Below, one piece after another: positions 54,448 to 62,627 of a DNA stretch of 64,000 nucleotides. The position numbers were made by a program, and so were the translations under genes. The notes beneath the pieces are model-generated. The model made no database searches and was not told where the DNA came from. It saw only the letters and a program-made list of their open reading frames with translations. Positions within the stretch are counted from its first letter, which is position 1. Each line of letters begins with the position of its first letter. The stretch covers positions 11,671 to 75,670 of the forward strand of contig JAEWKH010000002.1 of the NCBI GenBank assembly GCA_023386155.1, written 5' to 3'. Source of the DNA: Pseudomonadota bacterium (GTDB taxonomy: Bacteria > Pseudomonadota > Alphaproteobacteria > Rhizobiales > Beijerinckiaceae).

Positions 54448-54891
54448 ATGACAGCCGCTCTGGAGGGCACTCCCATGCCTGGCACCGACGACGGGCCGGA
54501 GGTCCTCAACCCGAAGCACTGGCCGACGCCCAAGGGCTATGCCAACGGCATGATGGCCGAGGGCAGGGTCCTCGTGACAGGCGGAGTCATCGGCTGGAAC
54601 GAGACGGAAACCCTTGCCGACGGCTTCGTCGCTCAGGCCCGTCAGATCCTCGAGAACATCCGCGCCATCCTGGCCGAGGGAGGAGCCGAGCCCCGGCACC
54701 TCGTGCGCCTGACCTGGTATGTGGTCGACATCGACGAGTATCTCGCCAACCTTCGCGAACTGGGCCGCGCCTATCGCGACGTGTTCGGCACCCATTACCC
54801 GGCCATGGCCCTCGTTCAGGTCGTGCGGCTCGTGGAGAAGGATGCCCGGCTCGAAGTCGAGGCGACGGCGATCGTTCCGGGCAGGCGGTAG
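54448..54891 (+). CDS. RidA/YjgF-family enamine/imine deaminase
   Basis: A 147-residue RidA-like protein. It follows the family pattern VTGGVIGWNETETLADGFVAQARQILENIRAIL, then VRLTWYVVDIDEY and PAMALVQVVRLVEKDARLEVEATAI with the Arg and Glu expected at the active site. In this pathway it is well placed to hydrolyse an enamine/imine and release ammonia from the reduced aminobenzoyl-CoA product (inferred; RidA-like genes also occur in the Azoarcus clusters). GGGGAG lies about eight bases before the ATG. It is the last gene of the operon, with a palindrome right after its stop. Confidence 0.9.
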   Translation: MTAALEGTPMPGTDDGPEVLNPKHWPTPKGYANGMMAEGRVLVTGGVIGWNETETLADGFVAQARQILENIRAILAEGGAEPRHLVRLTWYVVDIDEYLANLRELGRAYRDVFGTHYPAMALVQVVRLVEKDARLEVEATAIVPGRR

Positions 54892-54907
54892 CTGTCCCCG
54901 GGGACAG
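54892..54907. terminator. 16-bp palindrome after the RidA gene
   Basis: CTGTCCCCGGGGACAG begins immediately after the stop codon (54889-54891). It has no loop bases in its centre and no T-run, so it would fold with a shortened stem. It lies between convergent genes and may end the catabolic operon. Confidence 0.4.
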
Positions 54908-54937
54908 GGACGCGCTGTGCCGGTGGACGGAAGAGCG

Positions 54938-55405
54938 TCACAAGCCGATTTCGACGATCTCGGCCGTGGTCTGCCCGATCGGCACCACATCGCCGATCTC
55001 CTTGCCCATGAGCGCCTGCGCGAGCGGCGACACATAGGATAGGCTTCCCTTGGCAGGATCGGCCTCGTCCTCGCCGACGATCCGATAGGTCTGGCGTCGT
55101 CCGTCCTCTCGCTCGAACGTGACGCGCGCGCCGAAGCGGACGTGAGCCGCATCCGTGGGAGGAGGAACGACCTCCGAGGAGGCCCGGCGGGCGGACCAGT
55201 AGCGCAGGTCGCGGCTGAGACGAGCCACTTCGGCCTTGTCGTCGGCTGACTGGGCCTCTTCGAGGCGCTTGCGCAGTCCCTCGATCTCCGCTTCCATCTG
55301 GGCCAGCCCGGAGGGTGTGACGAGATGATGCGGGCTGATCATCCGGTCGGGAAGGTCCTCGAAGGCTTCTCCACCCTCGGTCTCACGAACAAAGGCACGG
55401 CTCAT
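54938..55405 (-). CDS. GreA/GreB-family transcription elongation factor
   Basis: A 155-residue protein. An N-terminal helical hairpin (VTPSGLAQMEAEIEGLRKRLEEAQ to LRYWSARRASSEV) resembles the Gre coiled coil, which reaches into the RNA polymerase channel. The C-terminal domain (VRFGARVTFEREDGRRQTYRIVGEDEADPAKGSLSYVSPLAQALMGKEIGDVV) is the FKBP-like GreA/GreB-C fold. The acidic tip pair of true GreA is not clearly present in the hairpin, so it may be a paralogue. GGAGGAG precedes the ATG at 55405; the frame open to 55561 lacks support. It is 65 bp after the permease gene on the same strand. Confidence 0.88.
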   Translation of the reverse strand: MSRAFVRETEGGEAFEDLPDRMISPHHLVTPSGLAQMEAEIEGLRKRLEEAQSADDKAEVARLSRDLRYWSARRASSEVVPPPTDAAHVRFGARVTFEREDGRRQTYRIVGEDEADPAKGSLSYVSPLAQALMGKEIGDVVPIGQTTAEIVEIGL

Positions 55406-55470
55406 TACGTCTCCTCCGCTCTTTGCAGAGAGAACGGTTCGAGGTTCGCGAAGGTTTCCGGAGTTAGTCT

Positions 55471-56583
55471 TTATTGCCTGGCTTGCCGCAGGCGCCCGAC
55501 GATCCCGCCTGGAAAAGCATAGACGCTGACGATGAACAGCGCGCCGAGCCACAGGAGCCACCGATCCGGGTGGATCAGGTTGGGCAGGAGCGGGATCCCC
55601 GCCAGGGCCGCGCTCCCGGCGCCCATCACGACCTGAAGGTAGCTCTGGGCCAGGACGAACAGCGCCGCTCCGATGACCGCGCCGTACATGGTGCCCATGC
55701 CGCCGATCACGACCATGAGCAGGATGTCGATCATGATCGAGAAGGAGAGGGTGGTATCGGGCCCGTTATAACGCAGCCAGAGGGCCATGAGCGCGCCGGC
55801 GATGGTCGCGGCGAGCGCCGAGATGACGGAGGCCGCCGTGCGGTAGGCCACGACCCGGTAGCCGAGGGCCTCGGCGCGGAACTCGTTCTCGCGGATCGCC
55901 TGCAGCACGCGACCGAAGGGCGAGTTTACGATGCGCAGGAGCGCGAGGAAGACGATGAGCGAGACGACGAACACGAGGTAATAGGCGATGAGCCGCCCGT
56001 TGACGGCGGTGCCGAACAGGGGCTCGGACAGGAGCCGGAAGGCCGGGCGCAGCGCCGGCGGCAGCTGGAACGACAATCCGTCCTCGCCGCCGGTCACGTC
56101 GGAGAGCTGCGAGGCGAGAACGGCGGCCGCGGAGGCGACCGCGAGGGTGATCATCGAGAAGAAGATCGCCCGCACCCGCAGCGACAGGAGACCGATGGCG
56201 ACGGCGAGCGCCGCGGACAGGACGAGCGCCGAAACGAGCCCGATGGCGACCGAGCTCCACGTCGGGCCGAGGCGCTCCAGCGCGATCGCGATGCCGTAGC
56301 CGCCGATGCCGAAGAACATGGTGTGGGCGAAGGACACGATGCCCGAATAGCCGAGGAGAAGGTCGTAGCTCGCGACGAGCACGATGAAGACGCAGATCTT
56401 CGCCGCCGTGCCCAGAGGCTGGCTGCCGGAGAAGAGGAACGGCGTCGCCGCCAGAAGCAGCAGGATCGCGAGCAGGATGACGCTGAGCGCTTTCGAGCGC
56501 GGCATGTCCGAGGACAGGAGCGCGCTCAAGGCACCGCCGCGCCGGCGGGTCTCGTCGAAGGGAAGGGCGAGGGATGTGCTCAT
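55471..56583 (-). CDS. ABC transporter permease (LivM-like), system 2
   Basis: A 370-residue membrane subunit with about ten hydrophobic segments: GYSGIVSFAHTMFFGIGGYGIAIA and the coupling loop RENEFRAEALGYRVVAYRTAAS. The last gene of the second HAAT operon (binding protein, G, F, H, M). Its ATG at 56583 overlaps the LivH-like stop (ATGA). An apparent 712-residue frame reaching 57609 reads the upstream gene out of frame and is rejected. Confidence 0.9.
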   Translation of the reverse strand: MSTSLALPFDETRRRGGALSALLSSDMPRSKALSVILLAILLLLAATPFLFSGSQPLGTAAKICVFIVLVASYDLLLGYSGIVSFAHTMFFGIGGYGIAIALERLGPTWSSVAIGLVSALVLSAALAVAIGLLSLRVRAIFFSMITLAVASAAAVLASQLSDVTGGEDGLSFQLPPALRPAFRLLSEPLFGTAVNGRLIAYYLVFVVSLIVFLALLRIVNSPFGRVLQAIRENEFRAEALGYRVVAYRTAASVISALAATIAGALMALWLRYNGPDTTLSFSIMIDILLMVVIGGMGTMYGAVIGAALFVLAQSYLQVVMGAGSAALAGIPLLPNLIHPDRWLLWLGALFIVSVYAFPGGIVGRLRQARQ

Positions 56584-57599
56584 CGGCGGGCCACCGGGAA
56601 CAGGCCCTGCGGACGCCAGATCAGGACGAGGGCCATGACGAGGATGTTGGAGATCAGAGCGAGCTTGGGCTCGATGAAGCCGACGTAATTGGCCACCAGG
56701 GCAACGAGGATCGAGCCGACGAAGCAGCCGCCGACGGAGCCGAGGCCGCCGACGATGATGACGATAAAGACGAGCACCATCACCTCCATGCCCATGCCGG
56801 CGGTGAGCGTCTGGCGATAGAACGCCCACATGACGCCGCCGAGACCGGCGAGAGCGGAGCCCGCGATGAAGACGCTGACGAAGAGGCGGCGGATGCGGTA
56901 GCCCAGCGCCTCGACCATCTCGGGGTTCTCGACGCCGGCCCGGATCAGCAGGCCGATCCGGGTGCGGTTGAGGAGCAACTGCATCCCGATGAAGACCGCA
57001 AGGCCGATCACCACCGCGACGACCCGGTAGCGCTCCATCACGATGTCGCCGACGACGAAGGCGCCGCGCAGGGATTGCGGCAGCGGGATCGGGATGGGCG
57101 ACGCGCCCCAGATCGCGTGGATCAGCTGCTCGGTCACGATCAGGCCGCCCATGGTGACCAGGATCTGCTTCAGGTGGCTGCCGTAGACCGGGCGCACGAT
57201 GACGCGCTCGAAGATGGCGCCGGCCACGCCGGTCACCGCCATGGCGACGAGGATGCACAGGGCCAGAAGGGCAAGGTTGAGCCCGATGGAATCGACTGTG
57301 GCCCAGCCCGCGAGGGGGCCGAGCACCAGGAGCGTCGCGTAGGCGCCGAGCGAGATGAAGACGCCGTGGCCGAAATTGATGATGTCCATCAGGCCGAAGA
57401 CGAGGGTGAGGCCCGAGGCCATGAGGAAGATCATCATGCCCATGGCAAGGCCCGCCACGGTGAGCGTCACCCAGGTCGAGGGACTGCCGACGAAGGGCAA
57501 AGCCAGGAGGGCGAGGGCCGGGACGAGGGCGAGCGGGAGCCAGTCGGTCCTCGCGCGAGGCAGTTCCGTCGCAGAGGATTCGGCGGTCATGTCGCTCAT
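56580..57599 (-). CDS. ABC transporter permease (LivH-like), system 2
   Basis: A 339-residue membrane subunit. It has the LivH pattern GLTLVFGLMDIINFGHGVFISLGAY, RAGVENPEMVEALGYRIRRLF and GGLGSVGGCFVGSILVALV. It carries an N-terminal cytoplasmic extension of about 20 residues before the first helix. Both ends overlap neighbours by four bases, so the operon is translationally coupled. Confidence 0.9.
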   Translation of the reverse strand: MSDMTAESSATELPRARTDWLPLALVPALALLALPFVGSPSTWVTLTVAGLAMGMMIFLMASGLTLVFGLMDIINFGHGVFISLGAYATLLVLGPLAGWATVDSIGLNLALLALCILVAMAVTGVAGAIFERVIVRPVYGSHLKQILVTMGGLIVTEQLIHAIWGASPIPIPLPQSLRGAFVVGDIVMERYRVVAVVIGLAVFIGMQLLLNRTRIGLLIRAGVENPEMVEALGYRIRRLFVSVFIAGSALAGLGGVMWAFYRQTLTAGMGMEVMVLVFIVIIVGGLGSVGGCFVGSILVALVANYVGFIEPKLALISNILVMALVLIWRPQGLFPVARR

Positions 57600-58321
57600 T
57601 GATGCGCATCCAGGGATAGGCCGAGCAGGCGCTGCTGCAGGGCGTTGTCCGCGACGAGATCGCTCATGGCGCCGGAATGCACGATGCGCCCGTCATCCAT
57701 GACGACGACGCTGTCGCCGAGCGCCGAGGCGGCATGGAAGTTCTGCTCCACGAGCAGGATCGTCTCTCCCGCGGCCTTCAGGGCCCTGAAGGCCTCGATC
57801 ATGGAGCGTACCATGACGGGGGCGAGGCCCTTGGTCGGTTCGTCGATGAGGAGCAGGCGGCGCGGCTCCGCGATGGCGCGGGCGATGGCGAGCATCTGCT
57901 TCTGCCCGCCGGAGAGATTGCCCGCAGGCAGGTTCCAGAAGCGCTTGAGGGCGGGAAACAGGCCGAGGATCCAATCGAGGCGGGTCCCGTCGACCGGCCC
58001 GCTGCGCGCGGCGAGCACGATGTTCTCGCGCACGGTCAGGTCGGTGAAGATGCCCATGGATTCCGGCACATAGGCGATGCCGGAGCGGGCGATGTCCGGC
58101 GTGGCGCTTGCGGTGATGTCGCGGCCGTCGAAACGGATGCGGCCCGACGAGGCCTGCCACAGGCCCATGATGGTGCGCAATGTCGTGGTCTTGCCCGCGC
58201 CGTTGCGGCCGAGCAGCATCGTCAGCTCGCCGGCCGGCACGGCGAGGTCCACCCCGTGCAGGATGTGATAGGGGCCGATATGCGTGTGCACATCGCTCAG
58301 GTGAAGGAGGGGCTCAGCCAT
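57596..58321 (-). CDS. ABC transporter ATPase (LivF-like), system 2
   Basis: A 241-residue ATPase: Walker A GRNGAGKTT, signature LSGGQKQMLAIARAIA, Walker B LLLIDEPTKGL, LLVEQNF. It overlaps the LivG-like gene by eight bases and the LivH-like gene by four. The ATG at 58321 gives the family N-terminus (LLHLSDVHTHIG); the frame beyond it lies within the LivG-like gene. Confidence 0.9.
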   Translation of the reverse strand: MAEPLLHLSDVHTHIGPYHILHGVDLAVPAGELTMLLGRNGAGKTTTLRTIMGLWQASSGRIRFDGRDITASATPDIARSGIAYVPESMGIFTDLTVRENIVLAARSGPVDGTRLDWILGLFPALKRFWNLPAGNLSGGQKQMLAIARAIAEPRRLLLIDEPTKGLAPVMVRSMIEAFRALKAAGETILLVEQNFHAASALGDSVVVMDDGRIVHSGAMSDLVADNALQQRLLGLSLDAHQ

Positions 58322-59093
58322 GGGCGGCCTCCACGCCGAGATAGGCTTCCTGCACCACCGGCGAGGCGATGACCTCCGCGGGCTCGCCATCGGCCACGAG
58401 CGTGCCGTTGTTCAGCACGATGATCCGGTCGGAGAGCGAGCGCACCACGTCCATCTTGTGCTCCACGAGCAGCACCGTGGCGTCGCTGCGCTGCTTGATG
58501 TCGTGAATGAGTTCGAGCACGGTCGGGACCTCGTCGACGCTCATGCCGGCGGTCGGCTCGTCGAACATGAACACCCTGGGCTCCATGGCGATCAGCAGCG
58601 CCACCTCGAGCTTGCGCTGGTCGCCGTGCGAGAGAGCCTTCGGGGCGATGTGGCGCTTGTCGGCCAGGCGCACCCGTTCGAGGATGCCTTCCGCCTTCTC
58701 GATCAGGTCGCGACGGGCGTTCCACACCTTGAAGAGCGACCAGCCCGCATCGGCGCGGCTCTGCACGGCGAGGCGCACGTTCTCGAGCGCCGTCAATTGC
58801 GGAAACAGGTTGGTGAGCTGAAACGCGCGCCCCAGGCCGCGCTTCGCCCGCGCGGACGAGGGCAGGGACGTCATGTCCTCGCCTTCAACGAACACCTGTC
58901 CGGCACTGGCGCGCAGCTGTCCCGAGATGAGATTGAAGTAGGTCGTCTTGCCTGCGCCGTTCGGGCCGACGATGGCGGTGAGCGTGCCGGGGGTGAACCG
59001 GCACGACACGTCGTTGACGGCCACATGGCCGCCGAAGCGAATGGTGAGCCCGCGCGTCTCGAGCGCGGGCGTCGTTGCCGTCGAAAGGGTCAC
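58314..59093 (-). CDS. ABC transporter ATPase (LivG-like), system 2
   Basis: A 259-residue ATPase: Walker A GPNGAGKTT, the LivG insert (RGLGRAFQLTNLFPQLTALENV), signature LSHGDQRKLEVALLIA, Walker B VFMFDEPTAGM and VEHKM. It starts with GTG, six bases after the binding-protein stop, with no strong ribosome binding site of its own. This suggests coupling to the upstream gene. Confidence 0.9.
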   Translation of the reverse strand: MTLSTATTPALETRGLTIRFGGHVAVNDVSCRFTPGTLTAIVGPNGAGKTTYFNLISGQLRASAGQVFVEGEDMTSLPSSARAKRGLGRAFQLTNLFPQLTALENVRLAVQSRADAGWSLFKVWNARRDLIEKAEGILERVRLADKRHIAPKALSHGDQRKLEVALLIAMEPRVFMFDEPTAGMSVDEVPTVLELIHDIKQRSDATVLLVEHKMDVVRSLSDRIIVLNNGTLVADGEPAEVIASPVVQEAYLGVEAAHG

Positions 59094-59099
59094 GCCGGC

Positions 59100-60290
59100 T
59101 TAACGCTTGTTCCGGACCGGGATCGGCATCTTGTCGGCCGGGATGGTGGCGACGAGGTCGAGCAGGTCGTTCGCATCCTTGCCGTCGGCCTTGACCTTGA
59201 AGTGATACATCTCCTGCAGGGCCTGGTGATCTTCCTTGCGGAAAGTCATCGGTCCCTTCGGCGTCTCGAAGGTCATGCCTTCCATGGCGGCGATCAGCTT
59301 CTCTGTGTTGGTGCCGCCCGCTTTCTGGATCGCCGTGACGGCAGCGGAAGCGGCCGCGAAGCCGCCCGCGGTGAAGAAGTCCGGCGGCGCGTTGTAGCGC
59401 TTCTGGTGCTCGGCCACGAGCCAGTCGTTCATCGCGTTCTTCGGGAAGGCATAATAGTAGTACACCGCGCCTTCCATGCCGGGATAGTTCTTGTAGATCT
59501 GCATGGCGGGCAGGATGTTGCCGCCGGGCGCGATCTCGATGCCGAAGCGCTCCGGCTTCAGGTCGGCGATCTTCGGCAGGGGATGCTGGCCGGCCCAGAT
59601 GATGTTGATGATCTTCTTGCCGGGCTTGTCCTTGAGGGCGTCGAAGATGCGCTGGGCGGAGGCGGTGAAGTCCGTGGCGTTCTGCGGCGCATATTCCTCG
59701 AACACCACTTTCGCGTTCGGGCGAATCTCGGCGAGCGCATTCTTGAGAGCCGCGACGCCGTCCTTGCCGAAGGCGTAATCCTGCGCGAGCGTCGCGATGG
59801 AAACCTCTCCGCTCGTCGGAACGGCGGCTGCGGCCCCGTAGGCATCCTGGGTCGAGTTGCGCCCGGTGCGGAAGATGAAGCGGTTCCACTTCTCGCCCGT
59901 GATCGCATCGGCCACGGCGGGCTCCACGATCAGCACCTTGCCGTTCTCCTCGGCCACCGGCAGCATGGCGAGCGCCGCCGCGGACGACGTGGTGCCGACA
60001 GCGAGATCGACATTGTCGTCGTTATAGGCCTGCTCCAGCAGGGTCTTGGCGAGGTCGGCCTTGAGCTGGTCGTCCTTCACGATGACGTTGATCTTGCGGC
60101 CACCCACCGCCATCGTGCCCTTGGTGAGATATTCAAGCCCCATCATGAAGCCGGCTTCGGTCTGCTTGGCGTAAGCCTCCAGCGGACCGGTCTTGCCGGC
60201 GATCAGCGCGATCTTGATGTCCTGGGCAAAGGCCGCGGATGCAAAGAGAATGCCTGCCGTTGCGGCGGCAATTGTAAGCTTCAGGCGCAT
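59100..60290 (-). CDS. ABC transporter substrate-binding protein (HAAT type), system 2
   Basis: A 396-residue periplasmic binding protein with signal peptide (KLTIAAATAGILFASAAFA, cleavage before QDIKIAL). The fold is Leu/Ile/Val-binding: IAGKTGPLEAYAKQTEAGFMMGLEYL, VGTTSSAAALAMLPVAEENGKVLIVEPAVADAI and DYAFGKDGVAALKNAL. This variant is common next to aromatic-degradation genes, but the ligand cannot be told from sequence. GGGGAG precedes the ATG. It heads the operon SBP-G-F-H-M that ends near the Gre-like gene. Confidence 0.92.
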   Translation of the reverse strand: MRLKLTIAAATAGILFASAAFAQDIKIALIAGKTGPLEAYAKQTEAGFMMGLEYLTKGTMAVGGRKINVIVKDDQLKADLAKTLLEQAYNDDNVDLAVGTTSSAAALAMLPVAEENGKVLIVEPAVADAITGEKWNRFIFRTGRNSTQDAYGAAAAVPTSGEVSIATLAQDYAFGKDGVAALKNALAEIRPNAKVVFEEYAPQNATDFTASAQRIFDALKDKPGKKIINIIWAGQHPLPKIADLKPERFGIEIAPGGNILPAMQIYKNYPGMEGAVYYYYAFPKNAMNDWLVAEHQKRYNAPPDFFTAGGFAAASAAVTAIQKAGGTNTEKLIAAMEGMTFETPKGPMTFRKEDHQALQEMYHFKVKADGKDANDLLDLVATIPADKMPIPVRNKR

Positions 60291-60315
60291 CGAACTCCCC
60301 GTGTTTTATGGGGTC

Positions 60316-60344
60316 ATTGACGTCCTTGCTCTTTGCCGTGTCAA
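60316..60344 (-). promoter_or_regulatory. Candidate sigma-70 promoter of transporter system 2
   Basis: Leftward TTGACA (60344-60339), 17 bp, GTCAAT (60321-60316). The -35 is perfect and spacing ideal; the -10 is poor. It would start transcription near 60308, about 18 bases before the ATG. Confidence 0.35.
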
Positions 60345-60393
60345 GCCGGACTCTCGGATCATGCGGAGACGGCAACGCGTTGCAGCCGCCCGA

Positions 60394-61329
60394 TCAGGCC
60401 TCCGGCAGGACGGGCGTCTCGATATCCTTCGCCTCACGGCCGCGCCGCGCGGCCTCGCGTTCGAGGAGCAGAAGGGCCAGTCCCGCGCCGCAGATGACGG
60501 CGGCGCCGACCAGGGTCCAGAACTGCACCACATCGCCGAAGAACAGGTAGCCCAGCACGATGGCCCAGACGATCAACGTGTACTGGTAGGGCGCGACGAC
60601 GGAGGCCGGCGCGATCTTCAGCGCGCGGTTGACGCAGACATGGGCCGCCATCGACACGATGCCGAGCAGGAACAGGCCCGCCAGATCGATAGGCCCCGGC
60701 GTCACCCAGGCGAGCGGCGCCGCGACGGCACCGAAGATCAGCGTGCCGAGGATCTGCCCGAACACGAGCGTCGCGTCGTCGGTTTCCCGCAATTTGCGGG
60801 TCGTGATCATCAGGAGCGAGTAGAACAGGCTCCCGGCCAGCGCGATGAGGGCCGGAAGGGACAGGGTCGCCGGGGACGGACGCAGGGTGATGAGAACGCC
60901 GACGAAACCGATCCCGATGGCGAGCATGCGCGGCTTGTCGATCTTCTCGCCGAGCCAGAATGCCGCGAAGGCCGCCACATAGATCGGCCCCGCCAGATAA
61001 TAGGCCATCACGTCCGCCAGCGGCATATAGGTGACGGCCCAGTAGAAGCAGGCGACCTCGAGCGTGGAGAGGACGATCCGCACCGCGTGAAGGCCCGGCT
61101 GCGGCGGGATGGCGAAGGGCACCTTGCGCTGCCGCATCAGGGGCAGGAGAACCAACAGAGCCGCGACGCTGCGCAGGAGCAGGACCTGGCCGACGGAATA
61201 GGTGGCGACGAGCCACTTTCCCATGACGTCGTTCATGGCGAACATGAACACGCCGAGCAGCATCAGGCCGATGCCGACGAGCGTGCCCGAGCGGACCTTG
61301 TGGGCGGAAGACGAGGCGGAATCTCTCAT
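60394..61329 (-). CDS. EamA/DMT-family transporter
   Basis: A 311-residue inner-membrane protein with ten predicted helices in two EamA repeats: FAMNDVMGKWLVATYSVGQVLLLRS with FYWAVTYMPLADVMAYYLAGPIYVAAFA in the first half, and VNRALKIAPASVVAPYQYTLIVWAIVLGYLFFGDV in the second. Members export or import small metabolites; the substrate is unknown. The ATG at 61329 has no clear ribosome binding site; a TTG at 61341 would add four residues. It lies downstream-divergent to the PaaI-type gene and upstream of the binding-protein gene on the same strand (103 bp). Confidence 0.88.
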   Translation of the reverse strand: MRDSASSSAHKVRSGTLVGIGLMLLGVFMFAMNDVMGKWLVATYSVGQVLLLRSVAALLVLLPLMRQRKVPFAIPPQPGLHAVRIVLSTLEVACFYWAVTYMPLADVMAYYLAGPIYVAAFAAFWLGEKIDKPRMLAIGIGFVGVLITLRPSPATLSLPALIALAGSLFYSLLMITTRKLRETDDATLVFGQILGTLIFGAVAAPLAWVTPGPIDLAGLFLLGIVSMAAHVCVNRALKIAPASVVAPYQYTLIVWAIVLGYLFFGDVVQFWTLVGAAVICGAGLALLLLEREAARRGREAKDIETPVLPEA

Positions 61330-61410
61330 GGGGCGGATCAATGAGGGAAAATGATCTTGATTCCAAGGCCTCTGAAGTCTGACTTAGGTTGAAGACATGG
61401 AGGCATCTGC

Positions 61411-61866
61411 ATGAACGATCCGGCACCGAGAGACCCCGGTTACGAGGCGAGGGTCAGGGCGAGCTTCGCCTCGCAAGGGTTGATGGCGACCCTGGGCGCC
61501 TCCCTGCTTCGCGTCTCGCCCGGACTGGTGGACATTTCGCTGCCGGCCTCGGCGGCGGTGTCTCAGCAGCACGGCTTCGTCCATGCGGGAGCGCTCGCCA
61601 GCATCGCGGATTCCGCCGCCGGCTATGCGGCCCTGACCCTGATGCCGCCCGGCGCCGGCGTTCTCACCGCCGAGTACAAGATCAACCTCATGGCGCCCGG
61701 CATCGGCGAACGCATGATCGCCCGGGGCCGGGTCGTCAAGGCGGGAAGGACGCTCACGCTCGCGCAGACCGACGTGTTCGCCGTCCACGAGGGCCGCGAG
61801 AAGCAGATCGCCCTGCTGACCGCCACCCTCATGGCCGTGGAGGGGCGAGACGGGGTAAGCGATTAG
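61411..61866 (+). CDS. PaaI-family hotdog thioesterase
   Basis: A 151-residue hotdog-fold protein. The conserved HGFVHAGALASIADSAAGYAA segment (catalytic region with HAG and Asp) and EYKINLMAPG are typical of PaaI/YdiI thioesterases, which hydrolyse aromatic or acyl CoA thioesters. It could clear dead-end CoA-esters from the nearby aminobenzoyl-CoA pathway (inferred). GGAGG precedes the ATG. It is divergent from the EamA gene. Confidence 0.88.
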   Translation: MNDPAPRDPGYEARVRASFASQGLMATLGASLLRVSPGLVDISLPASAAVSQQHGFVHAGALASIADSAAGYAALTLMPPGAGVLTAEYKINLMAPGIGERMIARGRVVKAGRTLTLAQTDVFAVHEGREKQIALLTATLMAVEGRDGVSD

Positions 61867-61898
61867 AGCAATTTTTCGGCGAAGCGGCTCCGCTTCTC
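61866..61898. repeat. Palindromic repeat copy after the thioesterase gene
   Basis: Begins at the stop codon region with AGCAATTTTTCGGCGAAGCG and contains GAAGCGG/CCGCTTC arms around CT. It resembles the element at 35758-35806. The next bases (CCCTCTCCCGGGCGGGCGAGG) belong to another common intergenic motif. Confidence 0.5.
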
Positions 61899-62035
61899 CC
61901 TCTCCCGGGCGGGCGAGGGCCGGGGTGAGGGCAGGCCGGTGCCGGAGAAGACGGGAGGAGGCAGATTCGTCTCGCCCCGCAACCCTCATCCTGAGAGCCC
62001 GGCTCATCCTGCGATGCGAGGCGCAGGCGTCTTTC

Positions 62036-62138
62036 CCTCCCCCTTGTGGGGAGGGATTAAGGGTGGGGGTGTCGGCGCCACGCTGGTCCAGTCCAGCGCT
62101 TACACCCCCACCTCCACCTCCTCCCCACAAGGGGGAGG
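62036..62138. repeat. 103-bp inverted repeat with 18-bp perfect arms
   Basis: 62036-62053 (CCTCCCCCTTGTGGGGAG) is the exact reverse complement of 62121-62138. Inner arms 62063-62072 and 62102-62111 (GTGGGGGTGT/ACACCCCCAC) also pair. Together they can fold a long hairpin. Motifs of this kind are common between genes in Methylobacteriaceae. Confidence 0.65.
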
Positions 62139-62180
62139 AGAGCTTCCGGCCCGCCTGGACATAATGTTCTCACTTTGTTC

Positions 62181-62209
62181 TTGACAGACAGGGCAAGCTC
62201 GGCTATATC
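62181..62209 (+). promoter_or_regulatory. Orphan consensus sigma-70 promoter
   Basis: TTGACA (62181-62186), exactly 17 bp, TATATC (62204-62209). This is the best -35/-10 pair noticed in the window and resembles stable-RNA promoters, yet no rRNA, tRNA or gene follows within 400 bp on this strand. Confidence 0.5.
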
Positions 62210-62442
62210 GTTGCCCGTCCCCGCCCGGCGAGGGGCGCGCTCGCGAGGCGTCGCAGATGTCGGGGTGGGGATGCGGTCCTGCCGGACGGTGCACGCAGCC
62301 GCCCGGGCAGGAGGCCCTTGGCAGCCTTGTGCGGGACCAAGTTTAAACGCCTAAAAGAACCGCGTGCGAAGGCGCCGTCCGGCTCTTCCATTCTCATCGC
62401 ATTCGAGCCGGGCTGCCCGTCGCACCTCCCTCGGCCCCGACA

Positions 62443-62466
62443 GGCTCGCAGCGCAAGCTGCGGGCC
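62443..62466 (+). other. GCAA-capped hairpin, possible small RNA element
   Basis: GGCTCGCAGC, loop GCAA, GCTGCGGGCC forms a ten-pair stem with one G-T wobble and a GNRA tetraloop. It lies about 230 bp downstream of the orphan promoter. It could be part of a transcript or simply a repeat element. Confidence 0.3.
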
Positions 62467-62512
62467 CAAGGGTGCTGGATCTTTGACATCTAAAACAGCA
62501 GGGCCATACCCG

Positions 62513-62551
62513 CTGTCATCCCCGGCGCATGAAGTGCGGGAAGGGGATCCA
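62513..62551. repeat. Intergenic repeat of the CTGTCATCCCCGGC type
   Basis: A stretch starting CTGTCATCCCCGGCGCATGA and ending GGGGATCC resembles a widespread repeat in Hyphomicrobiales genomes. Recognition is from general pattern; no second full copy occurs in this window. Confidence 0.4.
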
Positions 62552-62627
62552 TCGAGCCGAGCGCATGAGCGGATTCCGTCCCCTTCGCGGGCGTCCTTCC
62601 GGGAATGATATCGTGGTCCGGAATGCC

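Larger units (their letters stand above)
61867..62627. other. 761-bp repeat-rich intergenic region
   Basis: This region lies between convergent thioesterase and SMP-30 genes. It holds several intergenic repeats, a 103-bp inverted repeat, an orphan consensus promoter at 62181-62209 and a GCAA-capped hairpin at 62443-62466. Open frames here, such as 62318-62608, have no ribosome binding site and an atypical residue composition. It looks like a pile-up of short repeats rather than a lost gene. Confidence 0.6.

Noticed and set aside
55471..57609. 712-residue minus-strand frame suggesting a fused LivH-LivM permease
   Set aside because: Only the last 370 residues are permease. The upstream part reads the LivH-like gene in the wrong frame, and a separate in-frame LivH-like protein with ATGA overlap is present.
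62318..62608. 96-residue plus-strand frame after the orphan promoter
   Set aside because: TTG start without ribosome binding site, Ser/Pro/Arg-rich sequence typical of non-coding GC-rich DNA, and it includes known-type intergenic repeats.
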